From contig MU616906.1 of the NCBI GenBank assembly GCA_025201705.1, forward strand, positions 1-32,714: 32,714 nucleotides of DNA, given 5' to 3'. This document shows, piece by piece, positions 10,653 through 20,433 of this stretch (position 1 is the stretch's first letter; every line of letters starts with the position of its first letter). Both the position numbers and the translations under genes were made by a program. Source of the DNA: Dissophora ornata (Eukaryota; Mortierellomycota; Mortierellomycetes; Mortierellales; Mortierellaceae). Under the pieces are notes generated by a model, which made no database searches, was not told the DNA's origin, and saw only the letters and a list, made by a program, of their open reading frames with translations.

Positions 10653-12077
10653 CTATCCAATCCACTCGTTCAAAATATGGACCAGATCCACAGACGCATC
10701 AAACGTCTGAAGTACCTCCTCCAAGAACCCTTCACTAACCACCTCTTTGTCCGTAAAACTTCTTCCAACCGCGAAACACTTGCGCTTCAAATACTCAATC
10801 ATTGGGTGGTCCTTGTCAAATCCCGCAGGCCCTGTCTTCAATTGTGACGATCCTGGCCGAAGTGCATCAACTCCTGTTTTCCCAGTCATCTTCTTGATGG
10901 CGTCTGTCTCCAAAATTGCCTTGAAGCGGTCAGAATGGTTAACGATGCCCTGACGGATCCGGAACAGGACTGGACCTGAGGGGTCCCAGACTCCACATCC
11001 TGCAAATGTCTCACCACCAGAGGACACACCAAAGTAATAGCCAGCTGCGATGCTCTGAAAAAATAAGACCGATTACCGATGTGTTAGCACCCAGAAAAAA
11101 TGGAAATAAAAACATTGATGTAAACGCAAAAATGACACACCTTTTTGCCCCCACGGGAGAAAAAGCATGCGAGTTGGCTCTTGTATGGACTCTTATCATT
11201 GGAGAATCTGATATCTCGACTATCGTATCCGAGCAAGGTGGAGAAGTTAATATTTTTTGTCGCTGTCATCGCCAAAGCAATGGAAATCAATATGTCACAA
11301 GACGCACTTGATCCTCATCATGCAGTCCTTGGGCTCCACGTCCATGACATCTCGGTCCGCTTCTAGCAGTCCCTCCTTGACCATCCGGATAAAATCCATG
11401 AAATCGGCCTTCGCTTGCTCATACCGCGCCCGATTCATCTCCATGAATTCCTTGTTATTATTAAGCTTCAGATCCCTCATGAGTTCAAGCGTCTCTGGCT
11501 GAACGGCATCTGCCACAGGACCGTTCTTTGGATGTGGGATCACAAGTGTCGATGTCTCAAACGTTCTTGAAGGCACTGGTTGCAAATCCGGGTTGGTGGG
11601 TTTTTTAGGTGATTTTTTGGTCTCTTTGCTCTTGGCTGCGGAAGATGACGACGCCTTAGGAGTTCGGCTCTTGGGCGTGGGCTTGGGTTTGGGCTTATAA
11701 CCGTAACTGTTATCCTCAAAGTCATCTGCATCGCTGTCCTGGTCACCATCATCGTCGTCGTCGTTTTCCTGATAGTCTTCATGATCAGCATCTTCACTAC
11801 TTTCTTCCGCCACCTCTTCGTCATCGTCCTCGCTGTCATTCTGCTTGGCACGTTTCCGCGCGCCAGCCTTCGAGGCGACTTTTCTCTTCGATCCCTTAGA
11901 AACCAAAGGGGCAGATGCTCCTGACTTCTTTGTTGTCGGTTTGTTGCTTTTGGTGACCGCACTGCCTTTCGCAGCCCCATGAGCTCCAGTTTTGCCTGAT
12001 GCCGACATGGCGGTTGAAGTCCGAGATGATGTTCTTGTGGGCCGCATGGCTGTCGATGTGGTGCTGGAGGGTGACAT
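10653..12077 (-). CDS. DUF2461 (TIGR02453-type) protein with charged N-terminal extension
   Basis: There are three exons, 12077-11308, 11219-11141 and 11054-10653, all GT-AG with consistent phases, giving 416 residues. The conserved domain spans about residue 195 to the end. It shows LMRDLKLNNNKEFMEMNRARYEQAK, split here as LMRDLKLNNNKEFM and NRARYEQAKADF, then RINRDIRFSNDKSPYK across the first junction, GYYFGVSSGGETFAGCGVW, and KTGPAGFDKDHPMIEYLK near the C-terminus. This matches the DUF2461 pattern, a widespread family of unknown biochemical role. The first 190 residues are S/T/K-rich, contain a basic cluster near SKGSKRKVASKAGARKRAK and then a long D/E run, suggesting a nuclear protein. 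The first ATG of the frame is at 12077. Confidence 0.85.
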
Positions 12078-12159
12078 TGGCAACTATTATGATGAGGGGG
12101 AGGCCAGATGAATGCTGAACGGTAGAGGTAGGAAGAGCAAATCTCCTTTGCACAGTCAG

Positions 12160-12170
12160 AAAAAAAGAAA

Positions 12171-12225
<55 letters not shown>
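12160..12225. repeat. (AAAAAG)n and poly(A) tract
   Basis: Several AAAAAG units grade into an uninterrupted run of about 33 A, just upstream of the DUF2461 gene. It is low-complexity DNA in a region where the assembly also breaks. Confidence 0.95.
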
Positions 12226-12228
<3 letters not shown>

Positions 12229-12307
12229 GCGGTAAGGGTGATGGACTGTGAAATGAAAACGTAGGTTCTTGCATATCAAAAACTCTAGATTCAAGATTGA
12301 CTCCCGA

Positions 12308-12317
12308 NNNNNNNNNN
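12308..12317. other. Assembly gap (10 N) followed by poly(A)
   Basis: Ten N are followed by 15 A at 12318-12332. With the A-tract at 12160-12225, this suggests a scaffolding gap at homopolymers. The true distance between the flanking genes is therefore uncertain. Confidence 0.97.
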
Positions 12318-12378
12318 AAAAAAAAAAAAAAAGCGCAGTCGTCAGTCACTATCTTTCTCGCGTGATTATTATTATTTT

Positions 12379-12384
12379 TTTATT
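12379..12384 (-). terminator. Candidate poly(A) signal of the TAM41 gene
   Basis: AATAAA on the minus strand lies 74 nt past the TGA at 12458-12460, inside an A/T-rich stretch. Confidence 0.4.
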
Positions 12385-12457
12385 AGCGTCTATGGTTGTT
12401 GTGTAGGTCGTGAGAAGCAATTGCGATGCTCTTTGTTGTCTTTTCTGTAATCTACGC

Positions 12458-14513
12458 TCACTTGTCCCGGCTCCACCACTTGCCCAACTTCTGGACTCCA
12501 TACTTTCCCGTCTTGATAACGCCTGCTGTCGCAATACCTTTGATCGATTGGCTCAATGCTGGGATCTGGACAATAGAATGGATCGTTTTATCCAGGTACT
12601 TCTCCAGATCCGGTGCGGTCGCTACAGATTGGATCTCTTGTCCTTCCTCCTTCACAATTTCGACACCAGCCTTAGATAGAGCAGAGTGATATCGGTACAA
12701 GACTCCCTGCTTCAGTTTGGGCGGCAACTTTTGAAATGTCCGCGACCTGACTAGTGGGCTATCGTCCTGTTCAAGAAAGCCCTCGCGCAGTGTTGTGACA
12801 TTGCTGAGATTACCCAGCAATGGATCGTAGAGACGGTGGAAGTGTGCTAACTGTGCCTTGACGATATTTTGAACCTTGTGCGGGTTCTCGCCAATGCTCA
12901 TTCTAAAGTCACCAGTATATGACAGTCCTGCGATCTTGGTGAATAATTCCTCGGATGTAAACTTTTTAGGTAGCGAGAGTAACGAGACGCGTGTCGCATT
13001 GAACAGGTTGACTTGATTTGAAAGCCTTGTCCGTGGGTCGTCAATCAAGATCTTGACCTGTAGGACAAAATGCGCGGGTTAGGACAAATCCGGTCCATTC
13101 GACACGATCGACTGGAGAAGGGAGGAAGACCAGCTCAAAATACAACTTACTGGCTTGTGAAGGCGTCCAGACAGATACATCGTCTCCCAGTTCAACAGAT
13201 CATTGCACAGGGTATCGATGGACACGACTCCGTACTTGATCATCTGAACGTGGTGTCAGCAACAAAATTGATGGGTAAGAAACCAGTCTCAGTTCGTCCT
13301 CTTATCACACGATAACTTTGTTCGAGGGAAGTGATTTGTTGATCTCTTACCATGCCATTCACCTCCACAAAGGGGTTAAAGTACACGCCCGCCCCGAATC
13401 GCTCCTGTGTCATGGCCACGGCTTTGCTGCCCAGCTTCCCCAGCATGGAGTAATGATGGGGATTTGCCTGCAGGTTGAGCGAGTGCCAGTGCTGAGGATG
13501 CGAGACAGCAAAAACAAAGTCGATCATGGGCTTTTTCTACAATTATAAAAGCATGCGAGCATGCAGAACCGGGAGGTCAGCGCATGTTCCGGATATTGCC
13601 TCAGTCGCTGCTGAAAGCGCGCAAGGTCCAGGCCCCCCATGAGATTGTTGAGCGAATTATTTTTTTTTCGGCAGAAAAAGGAAATTCCATTTGTTGGTGT
13701 GGGGATTTGAAGGGTCTGAGGGAAACACAAAAAATAGACGGTGACTGGGGGGGAAAGAGGACGGGGCTCTCAACTGCAGAATGCGTGCCACGCTTTCTCT
13801 GTCCTCTGTCTACCGGATCTGATCTGCGCATGTCGCTTTGGGATGACTTGCTGAGAACAGCCCGACAATCACAATCATTGATAGCGACAATCGGCCGCAA
13901 TGTTCGGGACTCTTTGACTCACCTTGCCATCGTATCCCTTCTGTGAAAACACACCGGATCCATATGCGAATGCATAGCGGATCGGAGCCTTGTGATGGAT
14001 CGTGTCGACAACAGACTTGAGGCGCTGCCATGTTTCGTTGTCGATGTCAATGTGCTGGTTATCGCCAAACTTTGGTGGCAGCCTAGACATGTCTGGCGGC
14101 ACCTCAAAGTCCCGGATGTAGTTGGGCCGACGCTGTCTGACGGATGATGTTGAGAAGGATGCCTTGCCTGCTCCATGGCTGCTGTTGTCGCTCCTGTTGC
14201 TGGTGCTGGTGCTAGTGGTGTTGCTGTATTCGTCGTTTGTCTCCACAGCTGCAGCGCTAGCGTTGCCGCCCAGAGCGCTTGTGCTGCTGAGAAGGCGCCT
14301 CTGATCAGTCGCTGAATGCGACGACGACTGCGCTCCGTGTGACGACTGTGCGGTGTCAATGCGTGTGGAATATTGGGCAAGGTGGGTCAAGGTCCTCCTG
14401 CTGGTAGTACTGCCATGCGTGTTGTTGTAATCGGACAAGGTGAGGGGGTCCTTGGGGATCCATGCTACGGCAAGTCTGAGGCCCTGCTGCTGACAGCGAG
14501 CAATGGCACCTGG
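12458..14513 (-). CDS. tam41: Mitochondrial CDP-diacylglycerol synthase TAM41 (Mmp37 family)
   Basis: Exons read as: first coding exon ending at 13923 (open back to 14513), 13536-13351, 13243-13151 and 13057-12458. All junctions are in phase 0 with GT-AG borders. Family motifs in order are RYAFAYGSGVFSQKGYDGK (nucleotidyltransferase GS motif region), KKPMIDFVFAVSHPQHWHS, YFNPFVEVNGM, IKYGVVSIDTLCNDL, FTSEELFTKIAGLSYTGDFR and the C-terminal QSIKGIATAGVIKTGKYG. TAM41 makes CDP-diacylglycerol from phosphatidic acid on the matrix side of the inner membrane, feeding cardiolipin synthesis. The 5' end is unresolved: no ATG lies in frame between the stop at 14514-14516 and M at 14090, which is just before the catalytic core. 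A short upstream exon is likely (candidate ATGs at 14573 and 14586). The S/T/R-rich N-terminus fits a presequence. Confidence 0.9.
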
Positions 14514-15069
14514 CTATACGCGGAGGTCGACAAGGGAGAATTCCGGGTTTAGAGAGATGGGGAGGGAATTCATTCGGCCGAACCATATTATTGGTCAGGC
14601 AGGATGTGACAGACAGAGATGCAAGGACTACCCTACCGTTGACAAGAGCGGGATCAGCATCTGGGCAGCGTGTGCGGTTGATCAGACAGGAATGGTGGAG
14701 CGGAGATCTGAGAGCGGGATGAATGAAAGGAGAAAGGAGATGAGGAAAGAGAGAGAGGGGGTGGAGAGTGGGGGAGAGTGGGGGAGAGGTTTTTTTTAGC
14801 AGATCGGGAACCCTGCACCGAAATGCACGAATGACACCGATGCATTTCTCAGATCACAATTATGAATCCAAATATATCGATTGTATTGGGGGTGTATTCA
14901 ATCCGCATGCCACTTTGTGATTAATGTTATGCATTTTACGTGTCGCGGCGCTGTACGTGTAGTACACGTGAGAGTCCCGCCCATGTAGCTTCCACCGCCA
15001 GAAACGCGGACGCGAGAAAGCATTCTACGTTGGCCACTTCCCGTCAGCCCCTCCTTCCCCGACCTCAGC
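14514..15069. promoter_or_regulatory. Divergent intergenic region with a CACGTG E-box
   Basis: This stretch separates the TAM41 gene (minus) from the first F-box gene (plus). It probably includes a missing TAM41 first exon near 14520-14586. A palindromic E-box CACGTG lies at 14965-14970, inside an imperfect palindrome TACGTGTAGTACACGTGA, about 100 bases before the F-box ATG. E-boxes are bHLH sites, but use here is inference. A G/A-rich stretch covers 14700-14790. Confidence 0.45.
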
Positions 15070-16359
15070 ATGAGCACGCACGCGACGAGTCCGCTCGAAG
15101 TGTATGAAATAATCGCACGCATTGGCGAGTTCATTCCCCTCTGGCTGCCTAATGAGCACTCTCGCCTCACATTCACTCCCGGAACACTTGTCAGCTGTAC
15201 AGCGGTCTCTACAGCTTTCCGTCAGGCCTTGCTTCCCATCCTCTGGCGCACCTACGATATATCTCTCATGCAATCGGTACCAGATGACGTGGTGCAAAAG
15301 TATAGTCCTTATTTCCGAATCTTGCATCGACCGTACTCCATCGCAACAGGTATTTTGACCTGCGCTCGACTAGTGGAGCTCACCGTAGCTGGAACCGACA
15401 TGGAGGCGCAGCAATTGGTCCGTTTGAACCCACTTTTGAAAACCCTGGACTGGACAGGGCCTACAGAGTATTGTCTTGAAGAGGTCCCCGTTGTAAAAAG
15501 GGATATGCTGTTGGGATTGAAGGAGCTCGAAACCTTGCGGTTATCTGAATGGAGCCTTGGGCAAGATCGGCAATTGATGATGATGCTGAGGACTGTTGGA
15601 TCAACACTTCGGCGACTGACTCTGGACACTATCAGTGGAGGTGAACGCGATCAATCTGGGCACAGTTCAGAGTCTCTTTTCTTGCCAATGGAGATAGAAA
15701 AGTCCCTGACTATCAGAGAACTTAGTCTGAACTTGCAGTTTACACGGAGCAGACAGTTGGTCGACTTGGTTTGCTGCTGCCCGGACCTTGAAGCGCTCAC
15801 CCTGGTAGCAGTTTGTGAAGCGGATATACGCGTCTTGAGTGCGAATCTTGGAAGGCACTGTCCGCGACTATCGACGATAAAGATAGATGGATTGAATTTC
15901 GGCCTCTTTGATACATACCGCATCCTTCCTGATGAGCTCATGGCGGAATTGGTTTGGAGCACAGTCGAGGGCAACGTTAGCAAAAGCAGCAACAGTAATA
16001 GCACCGGGAGCTACAATAGCATGAACCTAAACAGCACCATTAGCAACGATGGTATGCCGAACTCGGTACATTCCCGAGGGCTGGTCCACTTGGAGGCCGA
16101 TTGTCATGGCTTTGAGCCCTTGCTCACTACAGCCTTGATCGCGTGCAGCCAGTCATTGCGATCCCTGAAGCTGACTGTCCGTGAGCAAGTGCCCAATGTT
16201 GGTGGCGAGACTCCTGAAACATGGCGGATAGACCCCCAAAGGGATCGACGAGAGTTGAGTAGGCTTGTAAGGGCGTGTACGCGCCTGGAGAGTGTGACAG
16301 TGGACTATGAGAAAACGATATGTACTAGGCTATCCTTCACACTTGGTAGAGGTCTTTGA
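15070..16359 (+). CDS. F-box-like / leucine-rich-repeat protein 1
   Basis: This is a single open frame of 429 residues starting at the first ATG. The N-terminus resembles a degenerate F-box: SPLEVYEIIARIGEFIPLW, then LVSCTAVSTAFRQALLPILW. It is followed by irregular leucine-rich segments such as LKELETLRLSEWSL, LRRLTLDTISGG, IRELSLNLQF and CPDLEALTLVAV. The region at about residues 300-325 is S/N-rich. Proteins of this layout usually act as substrate receptors of SCF (Skp1-cullin-F-box) ubiquitin ligases. The substrate is unknown. AATAAA at 16492-16497 may serve as its poly(A) signal. The next gene, 318 bases downstream on the same strand, is of the same general type, so this is a tandem pair. 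Confidence 0.75.
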   Translation: MSTHATSPLEVYEIIARIGEFIPLWLPNEHSRLTFTPGTLVSCTAVSTAFRQALLPILWRTYDISLMQSVPDDVVQKYSPYFRILHRPYSIATGILTCARLVELTVAGTDMEAQQLVRLNPLLKTLDWTGPTEYCLEEVPVVKRDMLLGLKELETLRLSEWSLGQDRQLMMMLRTVGSTLRRLTLDTISGGERDQSGHSSESLFLPMEIEKSLTIRELSLNLQFTRSRQLVDLVCCCPDLEALTLVAVCEADIRVLSANLGRHCPRLSTIKIDGLNFGLFDTYRILPDELMAELVWSTVEGNVSKSSNSNSTGSYNSMNLNSTISNDGMPNSVHSRGLVHLEADCHGFEPLLTTALIACSQSLRSLKLTVREQVPNVGGETPETWRIDPQRDRRELSRLVRACTRLESVTVDYEKTICTRLSFTLGRGL

Positions 16360-16677
16360 AGGGGCACATGGTGAAGGAATGGATGTTGGTGTCACAGTAA
16401 GCCAAGCGGCATTGCACCAGCAATGAAATGGTAATAAGTTTAGCCGCGTGGGTGTTGCATGTCTCTCCTTTTTTCGGAAACTCGCATCAGAAATAAATGC
16501 CGCAGCCGGCTCGGTGGAACGCAATATCCCCAATGCAGATTGATGCAAAGCGCTTTCGGCGCAGACATGGCTCTCGAATTTTGTGGAAATACATCATCGC
16601 ACACATCAATCCTTCATGCCATCTAATCTTGTTGGCTTCTCTCTCCCCCCTCCATGCCCCCGATCCGATCCTCCTAG
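16360..16677. other. Spacer between the tandem F-box genes
   Basis: This holds the 3' UTR of the first F-box gene (AATAAA at 16492-16497) and the 5' leader of the second. The leader contains two upstream ATGs, described separately. Confidence 0.5.
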
Positions 16678-16681
16678 ATGA
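16616..16681 (+). promoter_or_regulatory. Upstream ORF overlapping the F-box gene 2 start codon
   Basis: An ATG at 16616 opens a 21-codon frame whose TGA stop overlaps the main start as ATGA (16678-16681). A second ATG at 16654 opens a 7-codon frame, in frame with the main gene, whose TAG directly abuts the main ATG. Such leaders often lower translation or force reinitiation. This needs both ATGs to lie within the transcript, which the sequence cannot show. Confidence 0.4.
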
Positions 16682-18765
16682 CGAACCCTCTGAAGCTGCC
16701 AGAGCTCAGAAGACTCGTTGGTGGTTACCTGGCCACTCGCGACATTCTCGTCTGCATCCTTGTCTGCCGAGCTTGGTACAACGACTTCAAGCCCTTGCTC
16801 TATCAGTCTATCACTCTCGATGAGGCTACACTGCGTCTTCTCCCTCGAGAGACCCTCCAGAAGCATGCTCACCTCTTCCGCCACATCGCTATGATGGAAC
16901 CCATGCGCATGACCATGGCTTCCCTCGCCGCGTGGATCGAGATGTCTATCTCTGCGTCGACTTCCCACTCAACTCTTGTAACACCCTCCTGCACGATATC
17001 CTCCTCTTACAAACACTACATGAAGCGTGCAATCGACCTGAGATCAGATTCGTCCTGCAACAATCTACGCTCGCTCGACATCAACCCTTCAATGGGGTTC
17101 CGTAAGCGCGTCCACGAGGTCGTTCCAAAGGACAAGATCAGCACTGTCGGCACTGATCAATACGATATCGAGAACGATGACTTTTGGTGTCTGCAGTCAG
17201 TTGATGCCTGTATCCAACTTATCCGAATGAACCGCAGCCTGAGAAGTCTGACGGAGAGTTGGGACAACATGTCGTCATTCCATCGAATCCGTTTTGCCAA
17301 CCAACTGTGTCGGCTGCGGAATGATATTGTGGATATGCATTTGGCCAACTGGGAGGTGACGCCTGATGAGTTCAACATGTTGATCGAAAACTCGCCTAGA
17401 CTGGAAATGCTACGGTTCTCCAAGCTAACTATCAAGAACAGCACTGGAGCGGCTGTCGGACCGAAAGCTGAACGAGGTCCGCAGCATTCAGCAGTCTTAG
17501 ACCCAATGGCCTTCCAGATACCCGCCGTGTCATCAGCAGAAGCAGGACCGGCACCTCCATTGACCGTGTCGGTCATAAACCTTCAACGGCTCAAGATCTT
17601 AGTGGTGACGCATGCGTCCTTTCAGTTGGAGGAACTTCATATCGACGCACCGGAGCTGAACACAATCAACATCTCGTTTAGTCAAGTCAGCTTCAAACGA
17701 TTCGATGCATACCCTACCCCAAACTCATTTATGGGTATGCACACGCCAAAACCTCAGAATTATCATCGCCATCACCGAGATCCAAGTGTCATTTGGAATA
17801 CGCCAAAACTGGAAAAGCTAATCTGCAACCGAACCGATCGGCACGTTGCGACGTCGTCTCTTTATTTGGTACCCCACTCACTCCGGATCGTCTCCTTTGC
17901 GGATTACGAGATTGAGTCGAGGATATTAATGGATGCCGTGACTGCGCAAGGATTACAACTTGAGAGCATAAGGCTTGCGTGTTTCTCCGGGATTACGGCC
18001 CGGGACGTCAGGGTAATTTTGACGCGCTGTCCCAATCTGGTTAATTTTTATGCACCAGAGATTATGATATGGGCTGGGGATCTCGTGCCTGTTGTGGGTC
18101 GCACAGAAGGAACAGATACAGACCGCGCTTCGCAGGCTGAGGCGGAGGCTCAAAAAGAGGAGTGGGTATGCCGCAGACTGGAAAAGCTGTCTGTGTACAT
18201 GTGTCTGGAATCGAGTGCAGTGGAGGAATCGTCAGAGCCACAGGATAATCCCTTTCAGCTTCACCATCCTTCGACGACAGCGTCACTAGCGTTCGGAGAA
18301 GGAACAGCCAAAAGAGACCAGCAACAAGAGCCAAATCTCCTGCTACAGCAGGATCGCTTTCAATTTGGAAAGCCAGATTACAACACACGTGTTCGTGATG
18401 CATTCCAGAACCAACTTGCCAAGCTCACTAGGTTGCGGCACTTGGACCTGAGTGGCGATCATGTTGAAAAGGTTGGTCACGTCCAGCTCGGACTGCCCTG
18501 GACCGTCGACACTGGAATCGACAGTCTGTCGTCTCTGAAAGACCTGGAGCATGTTGCTGTGACAGGATGGATTGACGACATGGGGTCCAGAGAGATTGAG
18601 TGGATGAAGCGCTCCTGGCCAAAACTGAAACGGATCAGTATGCTGAAGACGGGCTCTTTAGGCAAGACTCGGCTCCAGTGTCTGCTCACACATGCATGGC
18701 CAGAACTTGATGTGCAGGATAAGGAGCGCAACATTGCGTGCAACCCATCTCAATACTTTTACTAA
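16678..18765 (+). CDS. F-box / leucine-rich-repeat protein 2
   Basis: This is one open frame of 695 residues. The N-terminal F-box is clear: LKLPELRRLVGGYLATRDI followed by LVCILVCRAWYNDFKPLLY. LRR-like segments follow throughout, for example NNLRSLDINPSMG, FNMLIENSPRLEMLRFSKL, QLESIRLACFSGITARDV and LTRLRHLDLSGDHV. The C-terminus has the DLEHVAVTGWIDDMGSREIEWMK block, of which LKDLE and EWMK recur in the broken gene at 27038-27559. The likely role is substrate receptor of an SCF ubiquitin ligase. AATAAA starts 2 nt after the stop (18767-18772). The start ATG is preceded by two short upstream frames. Confidence 0.85.
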   Translation: MTNPLKLPELRRLVGGYLATRDILVCILVCRAWYNDFKPLLYQSITLDEATLRLLPRETLQKHAHLFRHIAMMEPMRMTMASLAAWIEMSISASTSHSTLVTPSCTISSSYKHYMKRAIDLRSDSSCNNLRSLDINPSMGFRKRVHEVVPKDKISTVGTDQYDIENDDFWCLQSVDACIQLIRMNRSLRSLTESWDNMSSFHRIRFANQLCRLRNDIVDMHLANWEVTPDEFNMLIENSPRLEMLRFSKLTIKNSTGAAVGPKAERGPQHSAVLDPMAFQIPAVSSAEAGPAPPLTVSVINLQRLKILVVTHASFQLEELHIDAPELNTINISFSQVSFKRFDAYPTPNSFMGMHTPKPQNYHRHHRDPSVIWNTPKLEKLICNRTDRHVATSSLYLVPHSLRIVSFADYEIESRILMDAVTAQGLQLESIRLACFSGITARDVRVILTRCPNLVNFYAPEIMIWAGDLVPVVGRTEGTDTDRASQAEAEAQKEEWVCRRLEKLSVYMCLESSAVEESSEPQDNPFQLHHPSTTASLAFGEGTAKRDQQQEPNLLLQQDRFQFGKPDYNTRVRDAFQNQLAKLTRLRHLDLSGDHVEKVGHVQLGLPWTVDTGIDSLSSLKDLEHVAVTGWIDDMGSREIEWMKRSWPKLKRISMLKTGSLGKTRLQCLLTHAWPELDVQDKERNIACNPSQYFY

Positions 18766-18766
18766 G

Positions 18767-18772
18767 AATAAA
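18767..18772 (+). terminator. Poly(A) signal AATAAA of F-box gene 2
   Basis: AATAAA begins one base after the TAA stop at 18763-18765. Another AATA-rich stretch follows directly. Confidence 0.5.
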
Positions 18773-19021
18773 TAATATAATGTGTACGATGTAACGCCAC
18801 CAAGTCAGAGTTGTTGCACGCGTCGATGCACAGGCACGCGACAATCACAGAAGGCGCCTCTCTTGTTTGGCCCAGAAAATCGTGCCAATGAGGGATGATT
18901 TTATTCGTCGACTCCAGGGCAGTGTCGATCCCAAATATTCCTCCAGGTGACTGAATCCCGAATTTCTTCTTTCTCTTCCTTTGCTCCCACGACCAAGAAA
19001 CTGATATACATCGCACACATC

Positions 19022-20064
19022 ATGCGGTTCGGTCCTGGAGTATTGCTTATCACTGCTGGTAACACTCCCGCCGCGCCATTAAGAAAAAAGGCTTTAAAAT
19101 TAAACATTCTCTCTCTCACTTGCTCTCTCTCACTCGCTCTCTCTCACTCGCTCTCTCTCACTCTCTTTCTCTGTATAATTTGAATGTAGCCATAATAATA
19201 GCAGCTAATGCCCAGGCAGAATTCGACGCCCTCGAGTCCGGAGCTCTCTTTCTCGGTACAGATACTTCCGATCCTAAAGCATCTGGGCCTGCTGTCTTTC
19301 GAGAACCAAACAACCATCCATTTGCTGTCGCCTCGATTGTCTGGTTCAGCGCCAACAAAGCCCAATTCTGTCCTGCAGAGGCAGAAGTCGTCACAGACCC
19401 TCTGGCGTACGACAACTTTGTGGTGGCTCTTTATCGGTTTCCAGGGTTTGAGGTTTCGAAAATAAGAAAGATACCTGTGCGGCTAAGTGGAGACCTAGGG
19501 CGGTTTGTGGATGAGATCAAGGAGCAACTTGATGAGAGCGACAACAAGGAGTCATCTGAGGATATGAGGGAGATTGCTGTGAGATTGAAGGATTTGATTC
19601 CACCGTTTGTGGAAGATCGGTCATGGAAGCGATGGGCGTTGACGGCAGTTGTGATCCGTCGCGGAGACAGTGGAGAGCATGAAGAGGGCAGCAACAGCGA
19701 CAGGGGTCGAAGGCGTAAACCGAGGATAACACTGGAGACTGTGAAGCTGGTGTTGAGGCTGTCTCGGGAAGAGTACTCTGGCAAGACCGGGGTTGAGTCT
19801 CAAAGCACAGTTCTCTCAAGGACAACATATAATATTGACAGCAGGTTCCTGGTGAAGCATGCGGAGAGGTTAACGCGGAACATCGACACCATCAGCGTGG
19901 GTCAGTTTATGGAAGTCATGTCGACAATGCGATGGGACATGGTAGTAAACAAAAGATATGCTGGAGACGCTATGATTCCTTGTGGGCAGTCCATCCCGTC
20001 GACGGGAAATATTTTTCAGCGTGGACATGAGTACCCCAGACTGCAGAGGTGGATGGGTCTCTAA
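19022..20064 (+). CDS. Predicted secreted protein of unknown function
   Basis: There are two exons, 19022-19058 and 19190-20064, giving 303 residues. The 37-nt first exon encodes MRFGPGVLLITA. Splicing at a GT-AG intron of 131 nt continues it as AIIIAANAQA, producing a textbook signal peptide with a probable cleavage after AQA at residue 22. Neither exon alone shows it. The mature part has only two cysteines (in AQFCPAEAE and MIPCGQSIP), no membrane segment, and an acidic then basic middle (DESDNKESSEDM, SDRGRRRKPR). I do not recognise the family. The intron carries a CT-rich tandem repeat that would serve as a long polypyrimidine tract. AATAAA lies at 20084-20089. It converges on the small gene at 20128-20433. 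Secretion is inferred from the signal peptide only. Confidence 0.7.
19109..19172. repeat. Tandem CT-rich 14-bp repeat inside an intron
   Basis: A unit close to CACTCGCTCTCTCT repeats about four times. It lies within the intron of the secreted-protein gene, shortly before the acceptor at 19188-19189. Confidence 0.9.
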
Positions 20065-20083
20065 GCAGCTAGACGTGAAGGTC

Positions 20084-20098
20084 AATAAAGATTTTATT
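20084..20098. terminator. Facing poly(A) signals of two convergent genes
   Basis: AATAAA on the plus strand at 20084-20089 is 20 nt past the stop at 20064. AATAAA on the minus strand at 20093-20098 is about 30 nt past the stop at 20128. The two signals are three bases apart, so the two transcripts should overlap at their 3' ends. Confidence 0.55.
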
Positions 20099-20127
20099 TG
20101 ATTACTTGGCGTGAATAGCTCATGTTC

Positions 20128-20433
20128 TCAGCGGCTATTGGCGACCGCTCCCCCTACTCCTCTGGTCAAAATGAGCAGTTCTTGTAGACTCTTTTCATAG
20201 TCCCGGATCATATATCGAACACTCTCCAAGCGCTTGATATCTTCTTCTCTACGCCCGTTATAAAGAGAGCGGTCAAGCATCTCCACCATGGCTAACCGCT
20301 GTCTCTCCTCGCCATCTAGTACATCGAGTCTCTGGAGATATCGAGAGATCATGTCCTCCAAGGAGAATTTCTCTTCGTCGGGCAGTTTCCCGGGTTTGGA
20401 GAGGTCGGGCTGATCATAGGAGCTTTGGAACAT
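20128..20433 (-). CDS. Small coiled-coil protein, 101 aa (family copy 3)
   Basis: I chose the ATG at 20433, which starts MFQSSYDQPDLSKPGKLP; the frame is open further upstream, but there it encodes S/A/L-rich sequence with no family match. The core FSLEDMISRYLQRLDVLDGE and the later block YMIRDYEKSLQELLILTR correspond in order and spacing to the blocks of the genes at 651-908 and 20618-20858. It is charged, helical and cysteine-free, with no signal peptide. AATAAA on the minus strand is at 20093-20098. It is the most divergent of the three. Function is unknown. Confidence 0.6.
   Translation of the reverse strand: MFQSSYDQPDLSKPGKLPDEEKFSLEDMISRYLQRLDVLDGEERQRLAMVEMLDRSLYNGRREEDIKRLESVRYMIRDYEKSLQELLILTRGVGGAVANSR

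Noticed and set aside
11540..12349. Minus-strand 269-codon frame overlapping the DUF2461 gene
   Set aside because: It runs through poly(A) and the N gap and is out of frame with the conserved domain.
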